A stretch of 64,000 nucleotides of DNA from Telluribacter roseus (GCF_017355915.2 NZ_JAFEUV020000002.1:496001-560000), one strand, 5' to 3'. Shown: positions 24,158 through 33,635, counted from the stretch's first letter. Program-made: numbers and translations. The notes: generated by a model from the letters alone, not told the origin.

Positions 24158-25243
24158 ATGTTTTCACCTCAGGAACAGCAATTTTACGCCCGTCAGTTAT
24201 CGCTTCCGGAATTTGGTCATGAAGGTCAACAGCGCCTTAAGCAGGCCCGCGTGCTGGTCATCGGGGCGGGCGGTCTGGGCTGTCCTATCCTGACGTATCT
24301 GGCGGCGGCGGGAGTAGGTACCCTGGGTGTAATTGATTTTGATAAGGTCGAAGCCAGCAATCTGCACCGGCAGGTACTGTTTGGCGTGGATGATATAGGT
24401 AAGTCCAAGGCACTGGCCGCGGCTGAGCGTCTGAAGGCGTTGAATCCGTACATCAGCATCCAGCCTTATAACGAACAGCTAACCAGCAATAACGTCCTGC
24501 GCCTGATGGCGGACTACGATATTGTAGTAGATGGATCGGATAACTTTCCTACCCGCTACCTCGTCAACGATGCCTGCCTGCTGCTGGACAAGCCCCTGGT
24601 GTTTGGCTCGATCTTTAAGTTTGAAGGACAGGTGACGGTATTCAATTACCAGGGTGGTCCTACCTACCGCTGCCTGTATCCGGTGCCTCCCGCCGATAAC
24701 GAAGTACCTAATTGTGCTGAGGTGGGCGTACTGGGTATCCTTCCGGGAGTCATTGGTACCCTGCAGGCTACGGAGGTGATCAAGCTCATTACGGGGGCGG
24801 GTGAGGTGCTGAGCGGCAGGTTGCTGCTGTACGATGCCCTCAGATCCACTTTCCAGACGTACCGCTTCGAAGCTGATCCGGCTTCCCGGGAGCGGCGGGG
24901 CCTGCAGGCTGACTATGGACTGGCCTGTGCGGTACCTGATCGGGAGATAGAAGAGCTAACGTACCCAGAACTACTGGAGCTACTGGAAAGCCCCCAGCCT
25001 CCCTTATTGATTGATGTCCGCGAGCCGCACGAGCGCGAGCGGTTCGATATCGGTGGAGTCAACTGGCCGCTTAATACCCTGACGCAGTACCTGCCGGACA
25101 TTCAGCCACACCAGGATATTGTCCTGTACTGCCAGTCGGGTATGCGCAGCCGTAGGGCCGCCGAGCAGCTCCGCAAAGCTTTACCCAACCACACCATTCG
25201 TCACTTGCAGGGCGGGGTGGGAGCCGTTGGAGCGTGGGGGTAA
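24158..25243 (+). CDS. moeB: MoeB-type adenylyltransferase with rhodanese domain
   Basis: A 361-residue E1-like enzyme. The start at 24158 gives MFSPQEQQFYARQLSLPEFG, the standard MoeB/ThiF opening; longer frames add unrelated sequence. Residues 32-60 hold the nucleotide motif GAGGLGCP (37-44), DGSDNFPTRYLVND follows, and Cys186 in NCAEVGVLG is near the usual catalytic site. Residues about 270-361 are a rhodanese domain with active Cys325 in LYCQSGMRSR. It adenylates MoaD and supplies sulfur to its C-terminal glycine. The context, divergent from moeA, supports MoaD rather than ThiS as partner. Confidence 0.93.
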   Translation: MFSPQEQQFYARQLSLPEFGHEGQQRLKQARVLVIGAGGLGCPILTYLAAAGVGTLGVIDFDKVEASNLHRQVLFGVDDIGKSKALAAAERLKALNPYISIQPYNEQLTSNNVLRLMADYDIVVDGSDNFPTRYLVNDACLLLDKPLVFGSIFKFEGQVTVFNYQGGPTYRCLYPVPPADNEVPNCAEVGVLGILPGVIGTLQATEVIKLITGAGEVLSGRLLLYDALRSTFQTYRFEADPASRERRGLQADYGLACAVPDREIEELTYPELLELLESPQPPLLIDVREPHERERFDIGGVNWPLNTLTQYLPDIQPHQDIVLYCQSGMRSRRAAEQLRKALPNHTIRHLQGGVGAVGAWG

Positions 25244-25294
25244 GGTGGTTTTTAAGAGGCTTGGAGGTACTTGATCCGGTGAGTTGGTAGTACC

Positions 25295-25324
25295 TTGTTA
25301 TTGTATTTATATGTTGTAGCTTTG
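25295..25324 (+). promoter_or_regulatory. Consensus Bacteroidota promoter
   Basis: TTG at 25295-25297, a 19-base spacer, then TAGCTTTG at 25317-25324. This is a full match to the phylum's consensus with ideal spacing. The next gene starts 438 bases downstream, so it drives either a long leader or a small RNA. Confidence 0.55.
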
Positions 25325-25762
25325 CATTATATATAGGTACTTGAGCTATGGAGTCGCACCTTTGTATATAACCATCTGATAAGTTTTATACCTACTCTTC
25401 TTGCATTTTAATTTATTGTTATATATTCGCTCCTTAAAGAGGGGTATTTGACCCCTCCTTTGGCAGCCCTCCCGTTACTTTCGTTAGGATTTTTTTAGGA
25501 TTTTTTCCTCCTGGTATCTTACTATTAGCTTTTGCTTCGTTATACCCTGCTCCAAGGGTATTTATTGCTTTTATCCGTCAATTTCGATGAAAATCGAATT
25601 GCATAAAAAGCATACCTGCGTTTTTGCTCTACTCGTTTTAGTGCAATGGTGATAAACTATTACCCCTTGTAAATCAGATTTTTACTTTCTGTGAAACATT
25701 TTTATGTACTATGCCGTTATAAAGCCTGAGTATTAAATTATGTAGAACCAAACAAACAATGC
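25325..25762 (+). other. Long leader or small-RNA region before the transglycosylase gene
   Basis: An AT-rich 438-base stretch with small hairpins: GAGGGGT/ACCCCTC at 25439-25457, TACCCT/AGGGTA near 25543-25562, and CAATTTCGAT/ATCGAATTG closing a GAAA loop at 25579-25601. No protein of note is encoded. With the promoter upstream it may be an untranslated leader. Confidence 0.35.
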
Positions 25763-26566
25763 ATGCTACGAATCCTGTTTTTTATGCTTGCTGTTGCGTC
25801 TTTTGGAGTATTTAAGTTTAGTAATCAGAGTGTAGAGAAAGTTGTAGAGGGAAAGAAAGAGGTTGTATTTGTGGAGGATGTGGATATTGATACTGAGCTT
25901 ATTGATATCGATTTTTGCGGCGATACCATTCCTCTTAAGCAAGCGTACGTAGCCAAGCGCTATCAGCGAACTATCAAAGACTACGACAATCCCACCTTCC
26001 GAAGAATGAGAAAACGGGTGCAAGGTAACATGAAGGTTATCGAGCCCATTCTTCAACGTTACGGTATTCCTACCGATCTGAAGTACATCCCTATAGTAGA
26101 AAGCACTATGACGGCCTCGGCCGTGTCGCCTAAAGGAGCTGTTGGCTACTGGCAATTTATGCCCGAAACGGCCCGCGAATTTGGTTTGAAAGTGGATGAT
26201 ACTGTTGATGAACGAAAAAATCTGATTAAGTCTACGCATGCTGCCTGCAAATACCTGCTGAGACTACACCGTCAGTTAGGTTCCTGGACGCTGGTAGCGG
26301 CGGCTTATAATGCAGGCCCCACCCGTATCCGGCGGCATGTAAACCAACAGCAGAACGAAGATTACTTCAGACTGCGAATGAACCAAGAGACCTCACAGTA
26401 CGTGTTCAGATTAGTAGCTGCTAAAGAATGGTTCACCAACCCTGATCGATGCAAAGAGTGGGGAGCGGATGATGTATTTATTCGAGTGGCCAAAATCAAT
26501 GAAACAAAGAAATTATTAGAAGAAGGTGCTATACCTCGTAAGGCCTTGGCCACTGCGGGTTCATAA
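25763..26566 (+). CDS. Lytic transglycosylase (SLT domain)
   Basis: A 267-residue exported or membrane-anchored protein with an N-terminal hydrophobic segment (LRILFFMLAVASFGVF). Residues about 85-225 are a goose-lysozyme-like SLT domain. The catalytic glutamate is in IPIVESTMTASAVSPKGAVG, followed by GYWQFMPETAREFGL and LVAAAYNAGPTRIRRH. It cleaves peptidoglycan between MurNAc and GlcNAc, leaving anhydro-MurNAc. There is no LysM tail, unlike the MltD types in this phylum. A strong bidirectional terminator follows. Confidence 0.92.
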   Translation: MLRILFFMLAVASFGVFKFSNQSVEKVVEGKKEVVFVEDVDIDTELIDIDFCGDTIPLKQAYVAKRYQRTIKDYDNPTFRRMRKRVQGNMKVIEPILQRYGIPTDLKYIPIVESTMTASAVSPKGAVGYWQFMPETAREFGLKVDDTVDERKNLIKSTHAACKYLLRLHRQLGSWTLVAAAYNAGPTRIRRHVNQQQNEDYFRLRMNQETSQYVFRLVAAKEWFTNPDRCKEWGADDVFIRVAKINETKKLLEEGAIPRKALATAGS

Positions 26567-26601
26567 TACCAGCCTTCATTCTACATGTAAGACGCAGTAG
26601 T

Positions 26602-26641
26602 AAAATTAAGAGCCTCCCTACCCGGGGAGGCTCTTAATTTT
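26602..26641. terminator. Bidirectional terminator
   Basis: Arms 26602-26618 and 26625-26641 pair over 17 bp with a 6-base loop and give a T-run on both strands. It lies between the convergent transglycosylase and protease genes. Confidence 0.9.
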
Positions 26642-26649
26642 TAGGGCTA

Positions 26650-29600
26650 TTACAGCGCCTTTGTGAGTTCTTCAATGGCTTTGTCCAGCTGGGGGTCCAG
26701 GTCATTGAGGCGGTCTGTAAAGGTTTGCTTTACGTAAATATCGGGTGTGACTCCCTCTTTTTCCAGGTTTTTGCCATCAAGGGTAAAGCAGCCCCAGGAG
26801 GGAAGCCTATAAAAAGAGCCATCTACCAGTCCCTTACCCGAGGTAAAGATGATCCAGCGGTAGGTCTCGGTTCCGATGACCTTACCCAGCTTCAGTTGCT
26901 TGAATCCGGCGGCCGTCATCTCCGCATCCGAGAGCGACTGTTCGTTGATCAGTAGCACAATGGGCTTGGCCGCTACCCCGAAGTTAGGCTGAGGAGTGAG
27001 GGCACCCTCGCGGTACTTCCACTGCAGGTAGGGGCGCTGCGACAGGAAGTTGAGTACCAGGTCGTGTACGTTGCCTCCGGTATTGTAGCGCAGGTCCAGG
27101 ATCAGGGCGTCTTTCTTGTACCAGTCACGGGTCATATCTACGACAAAACGCTCATACTCCTGCTGTCCCATGTTCTTCATGTGTACGTAGGCAATGCGCT
27201 TCTTACTTTTATCATCTACGTACTTCTGATTCCAGTCGATCCACTCGTCGTACAGGTTGCTGCCCAGTGATGCCTGCGGATGAATACGAACTGTGTATGA
27301 TGTATCGGCTCCTTTTCTGCGTAAGGTTAGCTCTACCTCCTGCTCGAGGGAGGGCTTGGTAAAGTACAAGTCACGGTTTTGCTGGGACTCAACAGCTACA
27401 CCATTGACGTGAGTGAGCTGGTCACCGGGCAGGATCTTTTTGCCAGCCTTGTCGGCGGCGCTTCGCTTTATGATACGGTGTACCGTGTACGGATGCTCCT
27501 CCTCGAACAGAATCCCCGTTTCAAGCGTGCTGTTTTTGTAGTATACCTTCTCTTCGGGGCCATTGGAGTACAAGCCCAAGTGCGAGGCATTCAGCTCGCC
27601 CAGCATGTCATTGAAGAGCGTACGGAAATCATCGCGGTTGGTCAGGTGGGGCAGGAACGTAGCATAGCGGTCGCGGATGGCTTTCCAGTTGGTGCCGTGG
27701 AAGGTCTCACTGTAAAAGTTTTCCTCCACGCCGGCCCATGCCTCATGGAACATCTGGTTAAACTCACCCGCCAGGTTGCGCTGAAATGTGTAGTTAATAT
27801 AAATAGGCTCTGCCCGGCAGCCCTCGTAGTTAAACTTCCGGATAGTCCCGTTGATCAGCAGGTAGTACTTATCATCAGCCTGCGCTACCTCAAAGCCGCC
27901 TACACCATCCTCTACTTTTTCGGTTTTGGGAGATTCGAAAGGCTCGTAGGTAGTGCGCCACAGGCCTTCTCTGCCCTTATCATGATCCGAAATATAGAAT
28001 ACGAACGTCTTGTTGTCCCTCTGAATTACCAGTGGTGACCCCTGGGCTCCAAACGAGGGACTTACCTGCTCCATGCGGTCCAGGATATCTTCCAGGTCCA
28101 GCGCTATGGGCTTGATAGGAGCTTCTTCCGGCTTCTTTTCCTCGATCTTTGTGCTTTTGCCTTTCTTCTTACCGTCTTCCTTTTTGTCTTTGTCGTTAGT
28201 GGTACCCTCTGCAATCGGGCTTTCCTTCTTGAACAGCTCCTCAAACTTTTCGCTTCGGTAGGCATCATCCAACTTAGTGAGGGCCATGCGGTATACTTTG
28301 GGGCTCTGCATCCCAAAGGGGTACGAAGGGTTCATACGGTCACAGGCAAAGAACAGGTACTTGCCATCCGGTGACCACGTGGGCTCTACCTCGGATATAC
28401 CCGTCTGGGTAAGGTTCAGGGTGGTGTTGTTCTTGATGTGGTGAATAAAAATATCCCGCTCGAAATCGCGATAGGCCGTAAACAAGAGGTACTCACCGTT
28501 GGGAGAAAAGCTGGGTACATCGTTCTGGATGCCCCAAAGCTCCTCTTTCAGTACGGTTTTGCTCTGGAGTGTTTTGAGATCGATGATCCTGACTTCGTTG
28601 CGCCCGCTCAGGTACACCCCCAGGGTACGTTTCTTATTCAGGCTGAGGTTGCGGTTGCTCTGAGCGTCGGTGGTCAGTTGTTTTTCGCCGCCTTTGCCAT
28701 CTGCCCGGATCGTAAACCAGTTGGGGTACCCGCCTACGGTCTGGCTGTAGATGAGCGATATGCTGTCGGCCAGCCACTTTACTTCCAGCACGCGGGCGTC
28801 GGTACGGGTAGGTAGCTGCTTCACGTACTTGCCTTCGTGGTCTGAAACAAACAGCTCACCCCGCGATACAAAGGCGAGTTTCTTATTGTCCGGAGCTACG
28901 TCAAAGGCCGTGATTTTATCTCTGGTAGTAAATTCCTGCGCTTTGGGAAGGGTGCTATTCTGTACCAGGCTGAGCCGTAGCGGCTGGGCCGCGCGGCTCG
29001 CTACGTCATACTGCCATAGCTGATAGTCTTTCTCAAATACTACTTTGCTGCCGTCGGCACTTACCTGCGGGCGCTTGATCGACTCCTTAAAGCTGGTCAG
29101 CGGGGTCTTCTTCCCATCTTCAAACGTATACAGGTTGTACTGGCCGTTGGTCTCATCAGACACGAAGTAGATCTTTCCATTCCGGTCTACGGTGGCCCAC
29201 ATATCTTTACCACGGTAGTCGGTATAGCGCTTGTGTTCTTTGGTCTTCAGGTTGTACGATTGAATGTCTGGGTTGTATTCGCCCTGGTAGCCCTTACGCA
29301 TGGCCTGGCTGCCGCTTTCCCAGGTATCGTTGAAGAATAGTTCTCCGTTGGGAGCCTCGGCTACGTTGTGAATACGGTTGAAGTAGTGCCTGAACAGACG
29401 CCGGGGCGTACCGCCTTTCAGGTCTATGGCATAGGTAGTACCCGAGTTCTGCACACCGGATTCAAAGTAGATGCTCTGAGAGTCCCATGACCATCCCTCT
29501 ACCAGATCGTACGAGCTGTGGTAGGTAAGCTGCCGTACGGGACCTCCCGCTACGGGCATTACGTATACGTCGGTGTTACCGTTTTCGTTGCTGGAGAAGG

Positions 29601-29835
29601 CAATCCACTTTCCGTCGGGCGATACGCGCGGGCGGGTTTCGGTGCCTTGCATGGCCGTAAGGCGCATAGCCGATCCAGTACTCAGATCTGCTTTCCACAG
29701 GTCGGATTCGTAGCTGAAAATAACGGTTCGGGCATCTGGGGTAAGGGTGGGGTAAGAGGTAAAATAGGCATCTGAGCTTTGGGCCATACCATTGGCTGCA
29801 AGCAGCAGAGCCGCGAACAGTACAAGTTTCTTCAT
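26650..29835 (-). CDS. Exported tricorn-like S41 protease
   Basis: A 1061-residue tricorn protease homolog with a signal peptide (cleavage near GMAQ). Two N-terminal beta-propellers (about 25-530) carry TolB-like blades (RVSPDGKWIAFSSNENGNTDVY, SPDGKYLFFACDRM). A lysine/glutamate-rich linker lies at about 540-575. Next come the C1 region, a PDZ domain (about 760-840, GDQLTHVNGVAVE) and an S41 core with DLRYNTGGNVHDLVLNFL and the catalytic serine near Ser969 in INEQSLSDAEM. The tricorn core degrades peptides into short products. Bacterial exported versions probably scavenge peptides in the periplasm. The ATG at 29835 is preferred to a GTG one codon earlier. Confidence 0.92.
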   Translation of the reverse strand: MKKLVLFAALLLAANGMAQSSDAYFTSYPTLTPDARTVIFSYESDLWKADLSTGSAMRLTAMQGTETRPRVSPDGKWIAFSSNENGNTDVYVMPVAGGPVRQLTYHSSYDLVEGWSWDSQSIYFESGVQNSGTTYAIDLKGGTPRRLFRHYFNRIHNVAEAPNGELFFNDTWESGSQAMRKGYQGEYNPDIQSYNLKTKEHKRYTDYRGKDMWATVDRNGKIYFVSDETNGQYNLYTFEDGKKTPLTSFKESIKRPQVSADGSKVVFEKDYQLWQYDVASRAAQPLRLSLVQNSTLPKAQEFTTRDKITAFDVAPDNKKLAFVSRGELFVSDHEGKYVKQLPTRTDARVLEVKWLADSISLIYSQTVGGYPNWFTIRADGKGGEKQLTTDAQSNRNLSLNKKRTLGVYLSGRNEVRIIDLKTLQSKTVLKEELWGIQNDVPSFSPNGEYLLFTAYRDFERDIFIHHIKNNTTLNLTQTGISEVEPTWSPDGKYLFFACDRMNPSYPFGMQSPKVYRMALTKLDDAYRSEKFEELFKKESPIAEGTTNDKDKKEDGKKKGKSTKIEEKKPEEAPIKPIALDLEDILDRMEQVSPSFGAQGSPLVIQRDNKTFVFYISDHDKGREGLWRTTYEPFESPKTEKVEDGVGGFEVAQADDKYYLLINGTIRKFNYEGCRAEPIYINYTFQRNLAGEFNQMFHEAWAGVEENFYSETFHGTNWKAIRDRYATFLPHLTNRDDFRTLFNDMLGELNASHLGLYSNGPEEKVYYKNSTLETGILFEEEHPYTVHRIIKRSAADKAGKKILPGDQLTHVNGVAVESQQNRDLYFTKPSLEQEVELTLRRKGADTSYTVRIHPQASLGSNLYDEWIDWNQKYVDDKSKKRIAYVHMKNMGQQEYERFVVDMTRDWYKKDALILDLRYNTGGNVHDLVLNFLSQRPYLQWKYREGALTPQPNFGVAAKPIVLLINEQSLSDAEMTAAGFKQLKLGKVIGTETYRWIIFTSGKGLVDGSFYRLPSWGCFTLDGKNLEKEGVTPDIYVKQTFTDRLNDLDPQLDKAIEELTKAL

Positions 29836-29951
29836 CACAAACAGAAAGGGTAATTATTTTTTAATAGAGGCAATGGGTTACTTATCAGATAATTTGCTAG
29901 TTATCAAAGTCTAAATTAATTGATAGCTTTCAAATCCCAAGCGGGAGTCTT

Positions 29952-29959
29952 TAACTTTG
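29952..29959 (+). promoter_or_regulatory. Promoter -7 box of the cyclophilin gene
   Basis: TAACTTTG matches TAnnTTTG and lies 78 bases before the ATG at 30038. The -33 region is only TTTC-like. Confidence 0.4.
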
Positions 29960-30037
29960 TAAAGTATTTGTTCCGACTGATCGTAAACAGTCCGGGGGCT
30001 TATACGTTTTTATCCCTAATCACATAAAATATTTGCT

Positions 30038-30481
30038 ATGTTGAAAGCTGAAATGGTCACCGAAAAGGGGACGATGTGGATCGAGTTCTATGAGAAGGAC
30101 GCACCCAATACCGTTAAGAACTTTGTAGATCTGTCTAAGAAGGGCTTCTACGACGGCCTCACGTTTCACCGGGTTATTCCTGATTTCGTAATCCAGGGTG
30201 GTTGCCCCCAGGGTACCGGCCGTGGCGGTCCGGGGTACCATATCCCTTGTGAACTGGAAGGTGAGAACCAATACCACGACCGCGGCGTACTGTCGATGGC
30301 TCACGCCGGACGTAACACGGGTGGATCGCAGTTCTTTATCTGCCACAGCCGCCGCCACACGGCCCACCTCGACCGTAACCATACCTGCTTCGGTAAAGTG
30401 GTGGAGGGCGTAGATGTAATCGATGATATCCGTCAGGGAGATAAGATCACGAAGATCACCATCCATGAGGATGAGGCGTAA
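30038..30481 (+). CDS. Cyclophilin-type peptidyl-prolyl isomerase
   Basis: A 147-residue single-domain cyclophilin with no signal peptide, so it acts in the cytoplasm. The active-site segments FHRVIPDFVIQGG, GVLSMAHAGRNTGGSQFFI and TCFGKVVEGVDVID are intact, including the catalytic arginine in FHRV. The tryptophan of cyclosporin-binding eukaryotic forms is replaced by His (HLDRNHTCFG), as in many bacterial members. It stands alone between two clear transcription boundaries. Confidence 0.95.
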   Translation: MLKAEMVTEKGTMWIEFYEKDAPNTVKNFVDLSKKGFYDGLTFHRVIPDFVIQGGCPQGTGRGGPGYHIPCELEGENQYHDRGVLSMAHAGRNTGGSQFFICHSRRHTAHLDRNHTCFGKVVEGVDVIDDIRQGDKITKITIHEDEA

Positions 30482-30502
30482 AGAGCTGTAAAGCTTTAAA
30501 AA

Positions 30503-30552
30503 ACAACAGCAGGGCCGAATGGATACAACTCTATTCGGCCCTGCTGTTGTTC
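30503..30552. terminator. Terminator after the cyclophilin gene
   Basis: Arms 30503-30521 and 30534-30552 are exact 19-bp complements with a 12-base loop. It is located 22 bases after the stop. Confidence 0.8.
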
Positions 30553-30623
30553 TACCTATTATGGAGCATCATCAACGTTTCTATCAGTAATGCTATATAT
30601 TTACCTTGAACCGACTAATAGTT

Positions 30624-31958
30624 ATGAACCCTATAGAAAAAGCTCTGGTACTTAAGGAAGAACTAGATTCGTTGAGGCCTCTTAGTAAGGAGCAGGAGAT
30701 GCGAATTATGCAAAAGTTTCGGTTAGATTGGAACTACCATTCCAATCACTTAGAAGGGAATTCCCTTACCTATGGCGAGACGAAAGCACTGCTTCTTTTT
30801 GGTATTACAGCTCAGGGGAAGCCTCTAAAAGACCATTTGGAGATAGAAGGGCATAATGAGGCTATTGAATGGGTAATGGAGAGGGTGAAAGGTGAGTACC
30901 CTCTGACTGAGAGCTTCATCCGAGAATTACACCAGTTGTTGCTCAAGGAATCATATTGGGTTGAAGCCATTACATCCGAAGGAAGACCTACCAAAAAGAA
31001 GGTGGAGGTAGGAAAATACAAAAGTTCACCAAATCATGTACAGACGTCGACGGGGGAGATATTTTATTTTGCCACGCCCGAAGAGACGCCCGCTCAAATG
31101 GACGATTTGATGAAGTGGTATCGGGAAAAAACTACTTCTGACGAAGTAAATGCTGTTCTGCTGGCAGCCGAGTTTCATTATAGGTTCATCAGAATCCACC
31201 CCTTCGACGACGGCAATGGCCGAACAGCCCGGATTCTGATGAATTTTATACTGATGAAGGACGGCTTTCCGCCCGTTGTCATTAAAACCGAAGATAAAAG
31301 TAATTATCTGTCAGCGCTACGTCAAGCAGATGCCGGTATTATTGAACCATTTATCAATTATATAGCTACGAACTTAATTAGGTCGATGGGGCTAATGATT
31401 CGGGGTGCCAAAGGAGAAAGTATTGAAGAGCCGGATGACTTTGATAAAGAGCTGGCACTGCTGGAGCGTCGTTTAAAGCAGGGAAATCAGGAGGTGGAAA
31501 AAACGGTGGAGGTAGTACAGGAGCTGTACCACCAGTCTATTGTTCCTTTATTTCAGAAGTTTGTGGAAGAAGGGAAGAAGTTTGAGAGGTTTTATACTGG
31601 ATCTAAGGTTACTTTTGAATTATTGAATACTGCAGGAGCTAGTAGCTCTACTACATTTGTAAAGTATAATTTTTCTTCATTACCAGTAGATAAGAATGCT
31701 ATCATAGCTGATACGGCTCAATTCAGAATGTGTTATTCTTACGAAACATTCAACCATGTTGAATATGGCAGCTTTAGCTTTTATACTGAAATATATATTA
31801 TGCTTGGTAGCAATACCTATGTAGTTAAGAGGAACTCTGAAAATAAGTTGGAAAAAAAATATGACGAGCAGCTAACAGATGAAGAGATCAGGGAGCTGGT
31901 TAGAGAAAAAATGAAGTGGCATAAAGAGTTTCTTGAGATGAAGATGGCAAATAAATAG
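30624..31958 (+). CDS. Fic family protein with N-terminal inhibitory motif
   Basis: A 444-residue Fic protein. The core motif HPFDDGNGRTAR (192-203) is complete, with His192 as the AMP-transfer catalyst, so it can be expected to AMPylate a target protein. A class II inhibitory motif, SNHLEGN (40-46), lies N-terminal and should block ATP binding until relieved. The 180 residues after the Fic core include a helical stretch and a beta-rich C-terminus that I do not recognise. That end is markedly AT-rich in DNA. No partner gene is adjacent, and the gene is bounded by terminators on both sides. An imperfect box TACCTTGA lies at 30602-30609. The start at 30624 is the first ATG. Confidence 0.9.
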   Translation: MNPIEKALVLKEELDSLRPLSKEQEMRIMQKFRLDWNYHSNHLEGNSLTYGETKALLLFGITAQGKPLKDHLEIEGHNEAIEWVMERVKGEYPLTESFIRELHQLLLKESYWVEAITSEGRPTKKKVEVGKYKSSPNHVQTSTGEIFYFATPEETPAQMDDLMKWYREKTTSDEVNAVLLAAEFHYRFIRIHPFDDGNGRTARILMNFILMKDGFPPVVIKTEDKSNYLSALRQADAGIIEPFINYIATNLIRSMGLMIRGAKGESIEEPDDFDKELALLERRLKQGNQEVEKTVEVVQELYHQSIVPLFQKFVEEGKKFERFYTGSKVTFELLNTAGASSSTTFVKYNFSSLPVDKNAIIADTAQFRMCYSYETFNHVEYGSFSFYTEIYIMLGSNTYVVKRNSENKLEKKYDEQLTDEEIRELVREKMKWHKEFLEMKMANK

Positions 31959-31999
31959 CAAAGCCGGGCGGAAAACATTCCGCCCGGCTTTGCTATTTT
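31954..31999. terminator. Bidirectional terminator after the Fic gene
   Basis: Arms 31954-31972 and 31979-31997 are exact 19-bp complements with a 6-base loop and a T-run. The left arm begins inside the Fic stop codon. It also serves the convergent symporter gene. Confidence 0.9.
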
Positions 32000-32015
32000 T
32001 CAATAAGCCTCTCCT

Positions 32016-33635
32016 CTACCAGAAGTAGATATACAGGAAGGTAATCATAGCGATCACCACGGCCGCTCCGATGGTAAAGGAACGGTGGGTCCTAAACATA
32101 GAAGCATCAATAGCCAGTCCTTTGTTCTCGGTAGGCAGGGCATATCCCAGGATCACCATCACCGTCACACAGATCAGGTACACCCAGCCCATACGATCAA
32201 GGAAAGGTACCTCAGACCAGTCGGCAAATGGGAGCCAGTTGTTGTGCATGCTCAGTGCGATCAGGAATCCACCCACGATGGCGAACATAGCGCCGGCTGA
32301 GTTGGTACGCTTCCAGAAGAAGCCCATACTGAAAGCAGCGAAGATACCTGGAGAAAGCAGACCGGTCATTTCCTGAATAAACTGGAAACCCCCTTTCTTA
32401 TCGATACCCATGTACGGTGAAGCCACAATAGCGATCACCATGGCTGCTACTACCACCACACGACCTACCATTACCAACTGTTTTTCGCTGGCATTCTTGC
32501 CAAAGTAGTCTTTGAAGATATCCAGTGTAAAGATGGTCGAGATACTATTGGCCTTCCCAGCCAGCGAAGCTACTACAGCAGCCGTCAGGGCAGCAAACGA
32601 AAGTCCTTTCAAACCAACCGGTAGCAGGTTGAGGAGTACCGGATAGGCTTTGTCGGCATTGATGAGTCCATCCTCCCCTAACATATCCTGCTGAAACATA
32701 CCCTTGCTGTACAGTGAATAGGCCGCGATACCGGGTAGTACCACGATGATGGGCATCAGTAGTTTCAGGAAAGCTGCGAAAAGAATACCGTTACGAGCCG
32801 TTTTGAGGTCAGCGCCCAGGGCACGTTGTGTGATGTACTGGTTACAGCCCCAGTAGTTCAGGTTCACGATCCACATACCTCCGATGAGTACCGTCAGGCC
32901 CGGTAGCTGCATGTAGTAAGGATTACCGCGGGGCAGGATCATATGGAAGTGGTCGTCGTGGTTTTGCATCATCAGGCTGAATCCTTCCATCATACCGGCC
33001 CGTCCGGCGTCATCAGATACCAGGTTGAGTGCCAGGTAAGTAGTAGCCAGACCACCGATTACGAGGAAGAATACCTGAATTACGTCCGTATAACCAATTA
33101 CCTTCATACCACCCAGTGTAATGATGATAGCGAATACAGCCAGACCGATCATACAGGTATAGAAATCAATGCCCGAAATACCCGATACTGCCAGAGCTCC
33201 CAGGTACAGGATGGAGGTCAGGTTGACCAGGATGTACAGCGCCAGCCAGAAAATCGCCATGATCAGGCTCACTGACTTGTTGTAGCGCTGGTTCAGGAAC
33301 TGAGGCATGGTATATATCTTATTCTTCAGGTAGATAGGCATGAAGAAGATCGCTACAATGATCAGGGTAGCGGCGGCCATCCACTCGTAGGTAGAGATAG
33401 CCAGACCCATGGTAAAGCCATTGCCCGACATACCGATAAACTGCTCGGCTGATATGTTGGAGGCGATAAGAGAGGCACCAATAGCCCACCAGGTAAGGGA
33501 ACCTTCGGCCAGGAAGAAGTCGGTAGTAGAGGCTTCGGCTGATTTTTTCTTGTGATAAACCCAGTAGCCATATACGGCTACCACGAGAAAGTAAACTAGG
33601 AATACAAGGTAATCGAGGAGCTGTAATTGTTGCAT
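32016..33635 (-). CDS. Sodium/sugar symporter (SSS family)
   Basis: A 539-residue transporter with about 14 membrane helices of the vSGLT type. The ATG at 33635 begins MQQLQLLDYLVFLVYFLVVA; the longer frame adds a charged tail. Characteristic segments are FFLAEGSLTWWAIGASLIASNISAEQF split over helices 1-2, ITLGGMKVIGYTDVIQ, the helix 7-8 phrase CNQYITQRALGADLKTARNG and LSFAALTAAVVASLAGKANS with the sodium-site serines. It should take up glucose, galactose or a similar sugar with Na+. No sugar-metabolism gene is adjacent. Confidence 0.92.
   Translation of the reverse strand: MQQLQLLDYLVFLVYFLVVAVYGYWVYHKKKSAEASTTDFFLAEGSLTWWAIGASLIASNISAEQFIGMSGNGFTMGLAISTYEWMAAATLIIVAIFFMPIYLKNKIYTMPQFLNQRYNKSVSLIMAIFWLALYILVNLTSILYLGALAVSGISGIDFYTCMIGLAVFAIIITLGGMKVIGYTDVIQVFFLVIGGLATTYLALNLVSDDAGRAGMMEGFSLMMQNHDDHFHMILPRGNPYYMQLPGLTVLIGGMWIVNLNYWGCNQYITQRALGADLKTARNGILFAAFLKLLMPIIVVLPGIAAYSLYSKGMFQQDMLGEDGLINADKAYPVLLNLLPVGLKGLSFAALTAAVVASLAGKANSISTIFTLDIFKDYFGKNASEKQLVMVGRVVVVAAMVIAIVASPYMGIDKKGGFQFIQEMTGLLSPGIFAAFSMGFFWKRTNSAGAMFAIVGGFLIALSMHNNWLPFADWSEVPFLDRMGWVYLICVTVMVILGYALPTENKGLAIDASMFRTHRSFTIGAAVVIAMITFLYIYFW

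Noticed and set aside
27379-28038. 219-codon open frame opposite the tricorn-like gene
   Set aside because: It is antisense to the well-supported protease frame and has no family features.
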